In this document: positions 8,193-16,258 of the stretch, in pieces
Position numbering within the stretch: the stretch's first letter is position 1
Layout: every line of letters begins with the position of its first letter
From: Adhaeribacter aquaticus DSM 16391
GTDB lineage: Bacteria; Bacteroidota; Bacteroidia; Cytophagales; Hymenobacteraceae
Direction: 5' to 3'
Assembly (NCBI RefSeq): GCF_000473365.1
Contig: NZ_KI421517.1
Coordinates: 3,428,634-3,492,633 of the forward strand
DNA: 64,000 bases
Made by a program: the position numbers and the translations under genes
Notes under the pieces: model-generated
Databases searched by the model: none
Told to the model about the DNA's origin: nothing
What the model saw: the letters and a program-made list of their open reading frames with translations, nothing else

Positions 8193-8600
8193 ATTTAGAT
8201 GTTAAGTAGTCCGTGCCCAGGAATAACTTATTATTATATAGTTTAAGTTCCTAATATGGTAAATAAATATATTATAAAAAGGTAATACAAAAGATACGAA
8301 TATTAAGAATAGGAAATTTTAAATTTTATTCGGGGAATTGTAGCATTAAAGTAAGCGTAACCACTGCATAAGTAGTACTAATAATATTTAACAACCTTAA
8401 TAATATTGGTATTCCATAAATGAAAAGTTTAAATTATTACAAATAAGAACCTAGGAGTAATTTACCTATTAAATTGAAAAGAAGTCTTGACTGAGTAACT
8501 TTAGCGGGAAGTAATCAGGTAAAGTTTTATTCCTAGGTTTATGTAAAAATTTATTTCTTGATAAACTGAAACTGAGCCGCCATCTATTAAAATAGGAAAT
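8193..8600. other. Divergent intergenic spacer, about 410 bp
   Basis: AT-rich region between divergent genes (response regulator on minus, M48 protease on plus). No reading frame of interest. A near-match TAACTTTA is at about 8488 on the plus strand, but no exact TAnnTTTG element is placed well for either gene. Confidence 0.45.
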
Positions 8601-9689
8601 ATGCTCCATAGTGCATTTGAAGCTATATATTTTAACGGGAAATCTTCTCAGCCTTACCCGGCCAAAGTAATTTTTACGCCTGCTGCCTTACAAATAACTT
8701 ACCAGGAACAACATGCTACCCTGGCCACTACGCTTTATTGGCAAGTACACCGGATTACAAAGCAATCTGCGCCTGACTCAGGTAAAACCATTTTGAGGTA
8801 TGGCGATTATCCTCTGCAATCTTTGGAAGGGCTGGATCCGCTTTTCTTTACTTTATATAATGATTATTATTATCAGCCAAAAATAACCTATAATGCACCG
8901 CCTGCCCCTAAAGCTAATAGTACCTGGTGGATTTGGATTGTAGCACTACTTATTATAGCTTCAATTCCAGTTTTATATTTTTGGGGCCTACCGGCTGCAG
9001 CCGATTTTGCTGCCAAAAGAGTACCCGCTACCTACGAAAGGAAAATAGGGCAGGAAATTTTTGAACGTACCATTTCACCAGCTAATATTAATAAAGAGCA
9101 GACAATTTATTTAAAGGCTTTTGTTAAGCATTTAAATTTGAATGCCGCTTATCCAATTAAAGTAGTTTTGGTCAATGATCGGGAGGCTAATGCGTTTGCC
9201 TTACCCGGTGGATTTATTGTAGTGCATGCCGGAATTATAGATATCTTAAAGGAACCAGAAGAGTTAGCAGCCCTATTAGCGCATGAGTATAGTCACATCC
9301 ATTTAAAACATTCAACCCGCACAATTTTCAAGAGCTTATCCGGGTATGTATTTTTATCTACTATTTTGGGTGATTTAAGTGGACTTTCGGCTCTGATAAT
9401 AGAAAATGCTAATTCCTTGAAATCTTTACAATATAGCCGGGCACTGGAAAAAGAAGCCGACTTATCTGGATATCAAATTTTAAAAAGGAATAAAATTAAC
9501 CCGCATGGCATGGTGAATTTGTTTAACCACCTGAAAGCGGAGGGGGCTACGGGAGAGACAGAATGGTTTAGTACGCATCCATTACTGGATAACCGTATTA
9601 CTTATGTGCGCCAGCTAATAAAAAGAGACACCTACCCAGTAAGTACAAATGATTCTTTAGCTTATTATTGGAAGAGGTTAAAGCAATAA
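8601..9689 (+). CDS. M48-family membrane metallopeptidase
   Basis: A zinc protease of the M48 (Ste24/HtpX/BepA) family. Residues about 5-90 form a beta-rich N-terminal domain of the DUF7092 type. A membrane segment spans about 109-130, and the peptidase domain follows. The zinc site is HEYSH (228-232), with the third ligand probably Glu283 in ALEKEAD. The typical N-A-F-A-L-P-G-G segment lies just before. The substrate is unknown; relatives work in envelope protein quality control. It stands alone, converging on a STAS gene 12 bases downstream with no clear terminator between them. Confidence 0.88.
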   Translation: MLHSAFEAIYFNGKSSQPYPAKVIFTPAALQITYQEQHATLATTLYWQVHRITKQSAPDSGKTILRYGDYPLQSLEGLDPLFFTLYNDYYYQPKITYNAPPAPKANSTWWIWIVALLIIASIPVLYFWGLPAAADFAAKRVPATYERKIGQEIFERTISPANINKEQTIYLKAFVKHLNLNAAYPIKVVLVNDREANAFALPGGFIVVHAGIIDILKEPEELAALLAHEYSHIHLKHSTRTIFKSLSGYVFLSTILGDLSGLSALIIENANSLKSLQYSRALEKEADLSGYQILKRNKINPHGMVNLFNHLKAEGATGETEWFSTHPLLDNRITYVRQLIKRDTYPVSTNDSLAYYWKRLKQ

Positions 9690-9701
9690 CACTTATATAT
9701 T

Positions 9702-10019
9702 TTAAAATGTTGTTGGCTCAGAAATCTTAAGTAAGGAATCTAACCCAAGCATGGCAAATACCTTCCGGATATTGGCATTCATTCCCTGGAAAATAAGCTC
9801 CATTCCTTGCTCTTTAATAACGGGCAAATTAGATAAGAATATGCCTATGCCTGCAGAAGTGATGTGTTTAAGATTCTGGCAGTTTATAATCACTTCCTTC
9901 TTCTGACTTTTAATAGCCTTTTTTAGCGCAATATCAATTTCAGGGGCATTGGTGCCGTCTAAGGTGCCCGCCAAAATAACAACATAAGCTTCTTCTTTTA
10001 TTTCGTGGTAAAGTTCCAT
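9702..10019 (-). CDS. STAS-domain anti-anti-sigma-factor-like protein
   Basis: A single STAS domain of 105 residues. The usual phosphorylation site is present: Ser55 in KHITSAGIGIFLS, as in SpoIIAA/RsbV. The frame is open upstream to TTG 10046, but ATG 10019 gives an N terminus that lines up with the neighbouring STAS protein, so it is preferred. In partner-switch systems such proteins bind a kinase/anti-sigma factor when unphosphorylated and are reactivated by a PP2C phosphatase. No such kinase is adjacent. The ATPase domains of the operon at 4961-7729 are candidates. Confidence 0.82.
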   Translation of the reverse strand: MELYHEIKEEAYVVILAGTLDGTNAPEIDIALKKAIKSQKKEVIINCQNLKHITSAGIGIFLSNLPVIKEQGMELIFQGMNANIRKVFAMLGLDSLLKISEPTTF

Positions 10020-10063
10020 ATAATAGAGTTTACGTATTTTAGCCAATACAGTAAAGGCTATAG

Positions 10064-10094
10064 ACCTTTCTTTTTATAGAAAGAAAGGTTTTTA
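10064..10094 (+). terminator. Terminator-like inverted repeat between two STAS genes
   Basis: A perfect 10-bp stem (ACCTTTCTTT / AAAGAAAGGT) with a 6-base loop is followed by five Ts on the plus strand only. The flanking genes are both on the minus strand, where no T run follows. It could stop readthrough from the upstream plus-strand protease gene, or it could be an RNA hairpin in the minus-strand transcript. Confidence 0.4.
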
Positions 10095-10172
10095 TGAGTA
10101 GTGGAAAGAAAGTAAAAAAAGAAGGCTGATCAGGAAAGTAAATATTAAGTTAAAGTTAATTAAACTTAATAT

Positions 10173-10520
10173 TTAAACAGCAAATGGAGTAGAGGCGGCT
10201 TTAGCTTCCCGAATGGAAGAGGCAATTTTAAATAGTCGTATTAAACCAGATTCTTTTAGCGAATATTCTACATCTGGTTTTGCCTGACAAAGGATTAGTT
10301 GCATATCCAGCTTCTGTATTTTATTTAAATAAGATACCAAAGTACGCTGGCCAGTAGTAGTAATGTATTTTAATTCTGCTAAATCTAGAATGATATTGCT
10401 GCAAAAGCTCCGTACCCCTTCTTCCAGAGCCGTGGCTAATTTTTGGGAAGCTGAGGCATCATAATCTCCTTTCAATTTTAAAATGAAGTTATGATCTTCT
10501 ATACGCAATGAAATATCCAT
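10173..10520 (-). CDS. STAS-domain protein with Thr at the phosphorylation site
   Basis: A single STAS domain of 115 residues, starting at ATG 10520. It shares the layout of the neighbouring STAS protein but carries ITTTG where that one has ITSAG, so the phosphorylatable residue would be Thr55 rather than Ser. The segment DLAELKYITTTGQRTLVSYL is otherwise typical of SpoIIAA-like proteins. The two genes probably came from a duplication and share the minus strand, 153 bases apart. The role in a partner switch is inferred from the family. Confidence 0.8.
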   Translation of the reverse strand: MDISLRIEDHNFILKLKGDYDASASQKLATALEEGVRSFCSNIILDLAELKYITTTGQRTLVSYLNKIQKLDMQLILCQAKPDVEYSLKESGLIRLFKIASSIREAKAASTPFAV

Positions 10521-10876
10521 ACCAATACAATTTTATTTAATTGTTAAATATCTTTCCCACTAGAACCTCATAAAGAAGTTTACTTTATAAGAAATAATCA
10601 GAAGATGTTTTACAAAGATAAATAATTGATTTTTAGCAGTAAATAGGGTAAATACTGGTTTTTTATACCTACTTTATATACAGGTATCCGTATATAAACA
10701 TGAAGTCTCCGTACTTATTTGTATTTTCTGGCTTTATTAAAAGGTATGTTTGGGTGGATTAGGTTTAATAACTAATATTATTTGCCAGTAGAAGATGGAG
10801 CGAATAATTTGAATAACCGGTTTTAACAATATAAATAGGTTTTGCAATACAAGCAAAACTATAATGTAAGCTGAAT
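10521..10876. other. Divergent intergenic region, about 355 bp
   Basis: Lies between a minus-strand STAS gene and a plus-strand response regulator gene. Besides the minus-strand -7 element at 10613-10620, it holds no gene. A minus-strand frame at 10765-11100 overlaps the start of the response regulator and is its antisense. No plus-strand TAnnTTTG was found. Confidence 0.5.
10613..10620 (-). promoter_or_regulatory. Candidate -7 element (TATCTTTG) of the STAS gene
   Basis: Read on the minus strand this is TATCTTTG, an exact match to the Bacteroidota -7 consensus TAnnTTTG. It sits 93 bases before ATG 10520, giving a leader of roughly 85 bases. No clear TTG -33 element is at the usual spacing. 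Confidence 0.45.
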
Positions 10877-11554
10877 ATGACGGACTTTAACGAAGGGAAT
10901 AATACTATTCGGGTAATATTAGTAGATGACCACACAATCATCAGGGATGGCATAAGAGCTTTATTAAAAGATGATAAAACTATTGAAGTAGTGGCAGAGG
11001 CTGGCACGGGTCGCGAATTAATAGATTTGCTTCCTGAAACAGCTGCTGATGTAATCATGATGGATATAAATATGCCTGAAATGGATGGTTTTGATACCAC
11101 GGCTTATATTCATGAGAAATATGAAAACCTAAAGGTGTTGATATTATCGATGCTGGATCATGAAAGTTACATTGCCAAGGTAATGGATGCTGGCGCTTCG
11201 GGTTATCTTTTAAAAAGTACGGGCCGGGATGAAATGATTTGTGCTATTAAAATAGTGGCCAGTGGTGGCCAGTTTATAGGATCTGCTATTTCTATAAATC
11301 TTTTAAAGAAGCTGCAGAACCCGGGTTATAAACCAGTTTCATCCGAAGAAAAACAAACCCGTGATTTATCGCAACGGGAAATAGAAATATTAAAGTTAAT
11401 TGCTGATGGGTTAACCAATGCCGAGATAGCAGATAAAATATTTACCAGTAAGCGTACCGTTGAAACGCATCGCCAGAATATCATAGAAAAAACTAAAGCA
11501 AAAAATACGGCTGCCTTAATTAAATATGCCATTAGTAAGGGTATAATTAGTTAA
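10877..11554 (+). CDS. NarL/LuxR-family response regulator
   Basis: A DNA-binding response regulator of 225 residues. The receiver domain (about 11-130) has VDDH at 16-19, the phosphorylation site Asp63 in MMDINMPEMDG, and the conserved Lys in YLLKS. The C-terminal LuxR-type helix-turn-helix (about 158-222) reads LSQREIEILKLIADGLTNAE and then SKRTVETHRQNI. No histidine kinase is adjacent. The cytoplasmic kinase at 6392-7729 is the nearest candidate partner. It lies 440 bases upstream of the RND efflux operon and is separated from it by a terminator. Confidence 0.93.
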   Translation: MTDFNEGNNTIRVILVDDHTIIRDGIRALLKDDKTIEVVAEAGTGRELIDLLPETAADVIMMDINMPEMDGFDTTAYIHEKYENLKVLILSMLDHESYIAKVMDAGASGYLLKSTGRDEMICAIKIVASGGQFIGSAISINLLKKLQNPGYKPVSSEEKQTRDLSQREIEILKLIADGLTNAEIADKIFTSKRTVETHRQNIIEKTKAKNTAALIKYAISKGIIS

Positions 11555-11564
11555 TCCATTATAG

Positions 11565-11596
11565 AAAAGGCTAAAATTTACTTTTAGCCTTTTTTT
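11565..11596 (+). terminator. Rho-independent terminator after the LuxR-type regulator
   Basis: A perfect 12-bp stem AAAAGGCTAAAA / TTTTAGCCTTTT with a 5-base loop runs into a T tract, 11 bases after the stop codon. Confidence 0.85.
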
Positions 11597-11993
11597 ATTT
11601 CTCTTTATATATTATTAATTCACCTCCCTGGATGCTTTCTTAGCATTTTTCTTTACCTCCTTTTGTATTCCTGATTTTCCTGCTGTAGTTCAAAATTCCG
11701 GATAAATAGATAGTTTGAAATTTATATAGAACAATTTAATATTTGATAAGTAAAATTCAGAATTGATACAGAATCTACTTGTAACTTGTATTGAAAATAA
11801 ACAGGCATATACTATTAAACCTTTTTCACTAAAATTTATCTAAGAGAGAAAGATAACAACCTGGAATATTAAAAACTTAAAATACATGAAGTAGTACCCA
11901 ATAACCCTCAGCGAAACCTGTCCCCTAATCCACCGGAAGTAAGAATACAATTAAATTTTATTGCAAGTAAATTAAAGAACGCCACGAGTAATT
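11597..11993. other. Leader region of the RND efflux operon, about 400 bp
   Basis: AT-rich, no reading frame of note. The operon promoter should be here, but I found only imperfect -7 matches (for example TAACTTG near 11782). No palindromic operator stands out. Confidence 0.45.
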
Positions 11994-13127
11994 ATGAAAA
12001 TCAAATATGTTATCTATACTCTATTAATCCTGGTTTTTGGAGCATTAATAGTTTATCGGGTTACCCAGAATAAAAGTCAGGGGAAAGGCGGGCCAGGTGG
12101 TCCGGGAGGAGCAATGGCTGCAACCGGAGGCAAAGGAGGCCAGGGTGGGCCCGGAAGAGGACCAGGAGGGGGAGCCATGCGGGTTGATGGGATCATTTTG
12201 AAACCACAGCAATTTTCCAATAACTTATCGGTAACGGGTTCTATAGAAGCAAATGAGCAAGTAGCTATCAGAGGCCAGGTTTCAGGGTTGGTACGCAGCA
12301 TAACATTTCAGGAAGGCAGTAAGGTAAAGAAAGGTCAGGTCTTGGTGAAGGTAGATGACTCGGAGTTAAGGGCACAATTAGCGCAGGCGCTTACCCGGCA
12401 GAATTTAGCGGCAGAAAATGCTGAACGGGCACGGCTTTTATTAGCCAAAGAAGCTATCAGCCGGGAAGAACACGATATTGCTACCGCTGAATACCGTTCT
12501 ACGCAATCACAATCACAGTTAATTCGGGCCCAATTAGCTAAAACAGTAATTACAGCACCGTTTTCCGGCCGCATAGGTTTACGCAATATCTCGGAGGGGG
12601 CGTATTTATCTCCTGAAACGGTGATAGCAAACTTAGTAAGCAGCGATCCGGTAAAAATTACTTTTACGGTGCCGGAAAAATATGCAACACAGGTTAGCCT
12701 GAACACGAAGGTTAGTTTTACAGTTTCCGGCTCTCCGGAAAAATATACTGCCACCGTTTACGCTATTGAACCTGGAATTGCTACCGCTACCCGAACGTTA
12801 CAACTAAGAGCCCGGGCGGCTAACCCGAATGGAGCTCTTTTCCCGGGAGCATTTGCCACCATAGAGTTGCCGCTAAACCAAATCCAAGATGCTATTTTAG
12901 TTCCAACCCAGGCCATTGTTCCGGTACAGGAAGGTAAAAAAGTATTTATCGCTAAAGATGGTAAAGCAAAAGAAGTATTGGTAGTGGCTTCTACCCGTAC
13001 GGCAAAAGAAATTCTGATTACGTCCGGCTTAAATGCTGGTGATACGGTTTTGACCACTGGAATATTAACCTTAAAGGATGGTGCACCAGTAAAAGTAAGA
13101 GTAGCTTCCAATTTACCAAAAAATTAA
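11994..13127 (+). CDS. RND efflux periplasmic adaptor (membrane fusion protein)
   Basis: Links an inner-membrane RND pump to an outer-membrane channel. Residues 1-23 are an uncleaved or weakly cleaved membrane anchor. Residues about 28-62 are an unusual linker, almost only Gly, Pro, Ala and Arg in GGPGG-type runs. The adaptor core follows: a lipoyl-like domain (EANEQVAIRGQVSGLV and EGSKVKKGQVLVKVDD), a helical hairpin of about 55 residues, the second lipoyl half (TVITAPFSGRIGLRNISEGAYL), and the beta-barrel and membrane-proximal domains. No lipobox Cys is present. It is the first gene of a three-gene operon, 8 bases before the pump gene. The substrate is unknown. Confidence 0.93.
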   Translation: MKIKYVIYTLLILVFGALIVYRVTQNKSQGKGGPGGPGGAMAATGGKGGQGGPGRGPGGGAMRVDGIILKPQQFSNNLSVTGSIEANEQVAIRGQVSGLVRSITFQEGSKVKKGQVLVKVDDSELRAQLAQALTRQNLAAENAERARLLLAKEAISREEHDIATAEYRSTQSQSQLIRAQLAKTVITAPFSGRIGLRNISEGAYLSPETVIANLVSSDPVKITFTVPEKYATQVSLNTKVSFTVSGSPEKYTATVYAIEPGIATATRTLQLRARAANPNGALFPGAFATIELPLNQIQDAILVPTQAIVPVQEGKKVFIAKDGKAKEVLVVASTRTAKEILITSGLNAGDTVLTTGILTLKDGAPVKVRVASNLPKN

Positions 13128-13135
13128 GTAGTGTT

Positions 13136-16100
13136 ATGAGTTTATCAACCACTAGTATTAAAAGGCCGGTTTTTACTATAGTAATAAACTTGTTGCTGAT
13201 TTTATTTGGGGTTATTGGCTATACATTCCTGGGCGTCCGGGAATTTCCATCCATTGACCCTGCTATTGTTTCGGTGCGGACCAATTATTCTGGTGCAAAT
13301 GCAGATATTATTGAGTCTCAGATTACGGAGCCTTTAGAAAAAGCAATTAATTCCATTGATGGGGTTCGTAATATTTCTTCTTCCAGTAACCAAGGTTCGA
13401 GCAACATTAATATTGAATTTAACCTGGATAAAAACTTGGAAGAAGCGGCTAACGATGTACGTGATAAAGTATCGCAGGCAATAAGAAGCTTACCTCAGGA
13501 TATTGATGCACCACCCGTAGTTTCTAAGGCAGATGCTGATTCGGAACCAATTATTACCATGACGGTACGAAGCGATATCCGCACGCCATTGGAGTTAAGT
13601 GATTTTGCCGAGAATGTAATTTCGCAAAGATTACAAACCATACCTGGCATTAGTAGTGTTCAGATTTGGGGCCAGAAACGGTATGCCATGCGCCTCTGGT
13701 TAGATCCCATGAAGTTAGCTTCTTATGGTTTAACTGTAGGTGATGTAAGAACAGCCCTTAACCGGGAAAATGTGGAGTTGCCATCAGGTAAGGTTACCGG
13801 AGCAAATACAGAACTGGTTGTAAAAACGCTTGGTAATTTGTCTTCTCAGGAGCAGTTTAATAACTTAATTATCAGAACGGATGGTGATAAAATTATTCGG
13901 TTCAGCGATTTAGGTAGTGCCGAAATGGGGCCGGAAAACCTGGAAAATAAAATGACAGAATCTGGTATGCCCATGGTTGGATTAGCTATTATTCCTCAGC
14001 CCGGAACCAACTACCTGGAAATTGCCGATGCCTTTTATAAGCAATTTGATAAACTCAAAACAGAGCTTCCTAAAGATCTGAATCTGAATATAGCCATGGA
14101 TAATACCTTGTTTATTAAAAGATCAGTTACGGAAGTAGCCGAAACCATATTGCTTTCTCTGATCCTGGTAATTGCCATTATTTATTTGTTTTTCCGGGAT
14201 TGGGGTATTGCTTTCCGGCCATTGATAGATATTCCGGTTTCCTTGATTTCAACGTTCTTTATCATGTACCTGGCCGGCTTCTCTATAAATGTACTTACCT
14301 TATTGGCAATAGTACTTGCGACTGGTCTGGTAGTGGACGATGGTATTGTAGTTACAGAAAATATTTACAAAAAAGTAGAGGAAGGTATGTCGCCGATAGA
14401 GGCGGCCGTGAAAGGATCTAATGAAATATTCTTAGCGGTAATTTCTATTTCCATTACATTGGCAGCGGTGTTTTTACCAGTAATATTTCTGGAAGGATTT
14501 GTGGGACGTTTATTCCGCGAATTTGGAGTAGTAATTGGTGCAGCCGTGCTTATTTCAGCGTTTGTTTCCTTAACCCTTACTCCAATGCTGAATGCCTACC
14601 TGATGAAAGGTGGGGTCCATAAACGTTCCCGGTTTTATGAGTTAACAGAGCCGTACTTTGAGAGAATGAATTCCAGCTACAGTGAGTCATTGTCAGCATT
14701 CATGAAAAGAAGATGGTTAAGCTTTCCTATCATTTTGGCTTGTATTGGTTTGATTGTATTCTTTTATGTTAATCTGTTAAAAGAAACGGCTCCGTATGAT
14801 GACAGGAGTATGTTAATGGTACGAGCTACTGCTCCCGAGGGTGCTTCTTATGAATATATGGAGCGTTTTATGGAGGAATTAACGGAAATGGTAAATGATT
14901 CTGTACCGGAAAAGAAAGTTAGTTTAGTAATAACATCGCCCGGATTTGGTGGTGCCGGTAGTGTAAATAACGGTATTATCCGGTTAGCACTGGCACAACC
15001 AGATGAGCGGGAGCGATCTCAACAGGAAATTTTAGATCACCTGACTAAGTTAACCAAAAAATTTCCGGAGGCACGTACCATGGTAACGCAGCAACCTACT
15101 ATCTCAGTAAACCGCCGCGGCGGCCAGCCGATTCAATACATTATTCAGGCGCCTAACTTTCAGAAATTACAGGAAAAAATACCTGAATTTATGGATGAGG
15201 CCAGCAAAGACCCTACATTCAGTAACGTAGATGTAAATCTGAAATTTAATAAACCTGAGTTAAGTATAACTATTGATCGGGAAAAAGCACAAAGTTTAGG
15301 CGTTTCGGTAATTGATGTAGCACAAACTTTGCAGTTATCCTTAAGTGGTCAGCGGTTTGGTTATTTCATGATGAATGGCCGGCAATACCAGGTTATAGGT
15401 CAGTTTGAGAAAGCCGATCGGGATGCCCCGCTAGATTTAACCTCTTTATATGTAAGAAGTAATTCCGGTCAGCTAATTCAATTAGATAATTTAGTAACCA
15501 TGGAGGAGCGTAGCAGCCCACCACAGTTGTACCACAATAACCGGTATATGGCGGCGACGGTATCGGCGGGTTTAGCCCCAGGCATGAGTATTGGAGATGG
15601 AATAGAGGCCATGGACCGTATCAGAAATAAAGTTTTAGATAAAACCTTTTCCACCGATTTAGGAGGGGAGTCGCGGGACTTTGTAGAAAGTGGTTCTAAC
15701 ACCATGTTTGCCTTTGGTTTAGCGCTGTTGCTGATTTACCTGATTTTAGCTGCACAGTTTGAAAGCTTTGTAGATCCACTGATTATTATCTTAACCGTGC
15801 CGATGGCGGTTGCGGGAGCCTTACTTTCGCTATGGTTATTTGGTCAGAGCTGGAATATTTTTAGCCAGATAGGTACCATTATGCTTATTGGTCTGGTAAC
15901 TAAAAATGGTATTCTGATAGTAGAATTTGCCAACCAGCTTAGGGAAGAAGGGAAACCTAAAATGGAAGCCATCTTAGAAGCTTCTGAAGCCCGACTTCGG
16001 CCAATTTTAATGACCAGTTTGGCAATTGCTCTGGGTGCTTTACCCATTGCTTTAGCGCTGGGTGCAGCAGCAAAGAGCCGGGTAGGTATGGGGGTGGTAA

Positions 16101-16231
16101 TTGTAGGAGGTACTACTTTTTCTTTAATTCTTACCTTATTCATCATCCCGGCAATTTATTCTATGTGGTCGCGGGAACGTAAACACCGCTCTGAATTTGA
16201 CAATATTGAAGCTTACGAAAAAGCTGCTTAA
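13136..16231 (+). CDS. RND multidrug-type efflux pump, inner-membrane subunit (AcrB/MexB-like)
   Basis: At 1031 residues it has the normal HAE1-type length. It starts with the typical TTSIKRPVFTIVINLLL helix and has two large periplasmic loops and two blocks of membrane helices. The proton-relay pair is Asp401-Asp402 in LVVDDGIVVTENI, matching Asp407/408 of AcrB. The second half carries the GLVTKNGILIVEFANQLREE and RPILMTSLA motifs. It pumps substrates from periplasm or membrane outward, driven by protons. Drug or lipid substrates cannot be told from sequence. The gene lies between its adaptor (8-base gap) and TolC-like channel (27-base gap). Confidence 0.96.
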   Translation: MSLSTTSIKRPVFTIVINLLLILFGVIGYTFLGVREFPSIDPAIVSVRTNYSGANADIIESQITEPLEKAINSIDGVRNISSSSNQGSSNINIEFNLDKNLEEAANDVRDKVSQAIRSLPQDIDAPPVVSKADADSEPIITMTVRSDIRTPLELSDFAENVISQRLQTIPGISSVQIWGQKRYAMRLWLDPMKLASYGLTVGDVRTALNRENVELPSGKVTGANTELVVKTLGNLSSQEQFNNLIIRTDGDKIIRFSDLGSAEMGPENLENKMTESGMPMVGLAIIPQPGTNYLEIADAFYKQFDKLKTELPKDLNLNIAMDNTLFIKRSVTEVAETILLSLILVIAIIYLFFRDWGIAFRPLIDIPVSLISTFFIMYLAGFSINVLTLLAIVLATGLVVDDGIVVTENIYKKVEEGMSPIEAAVKGSNEIFLAVISISITLAAVFLPVIFLEGFVGRLFREFGVVIGAAVLISAFVSLTLTPMLNAYLMKGGVHKRSRFYELTEPYFERMNSSYSESLSAFMKRRWLSFPIILACIGLIVFFYVNLLKETAPYDDRSMLMVRATAPEGASYEYMERFMEELTEMVNDSVPEKKVSLVITSPGFGGAGSVNNGIIRLALAQPDERERSQQEILDHLTKLTKKFPEARTMVTQQPTISVNRRGGQPIQYIIQAPNFQKLQEKIPEFMDEASKDPTFSNVDVNLKFNKPELSITIDREKAQSLGVSVIDVAQTLQLSLSGQRFGYFMMNGRQYQVIGQFEKADRDAPLDLTSLYVRSNSGQLIQLDNLVTMEERSSPPQLYHNNRYMAATVSAGLAPGMSIGDGIEAMDRIRNKVLDKTFSTDLGGESRDFVESGSNTMFAFGLALLLIYLILAAQFESFVDPLIIILTVPMAVAGALLSLWLFGQSWNIFSQIGTIMLIGLVTKNGILIVEFANQLREEGKPKMEAILEASEARLRPILMTSLAIALGALPIALALGAAAKSRVGMGVVIVGGTTFSLILTLFIIPAIYSMWSRERKHRSEFDNIEAYEKAA

Positions 16232-16258
16232 GTAGAATTGATAATCTGAAATTAAATT

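Noticed and set aside
8480-8500. TAACTTTA as a promoter for the M48 gene
   Set aside because: It differs from TAnnTTTG at the last base and lies over 100 bases upstream, with the nearest TTG too close.
10765-11100. Minus-strand frame near the LuxR-type regulator
   Set aside because: Overlaps the regulator's start; Ser/Ile-rich antisense.
12077-12301. Minus-strand Pro-rich frame
   Set aside because: Antisense of the Gly/Pro-rich linker of the adaptor gene, with no start or context of its own.
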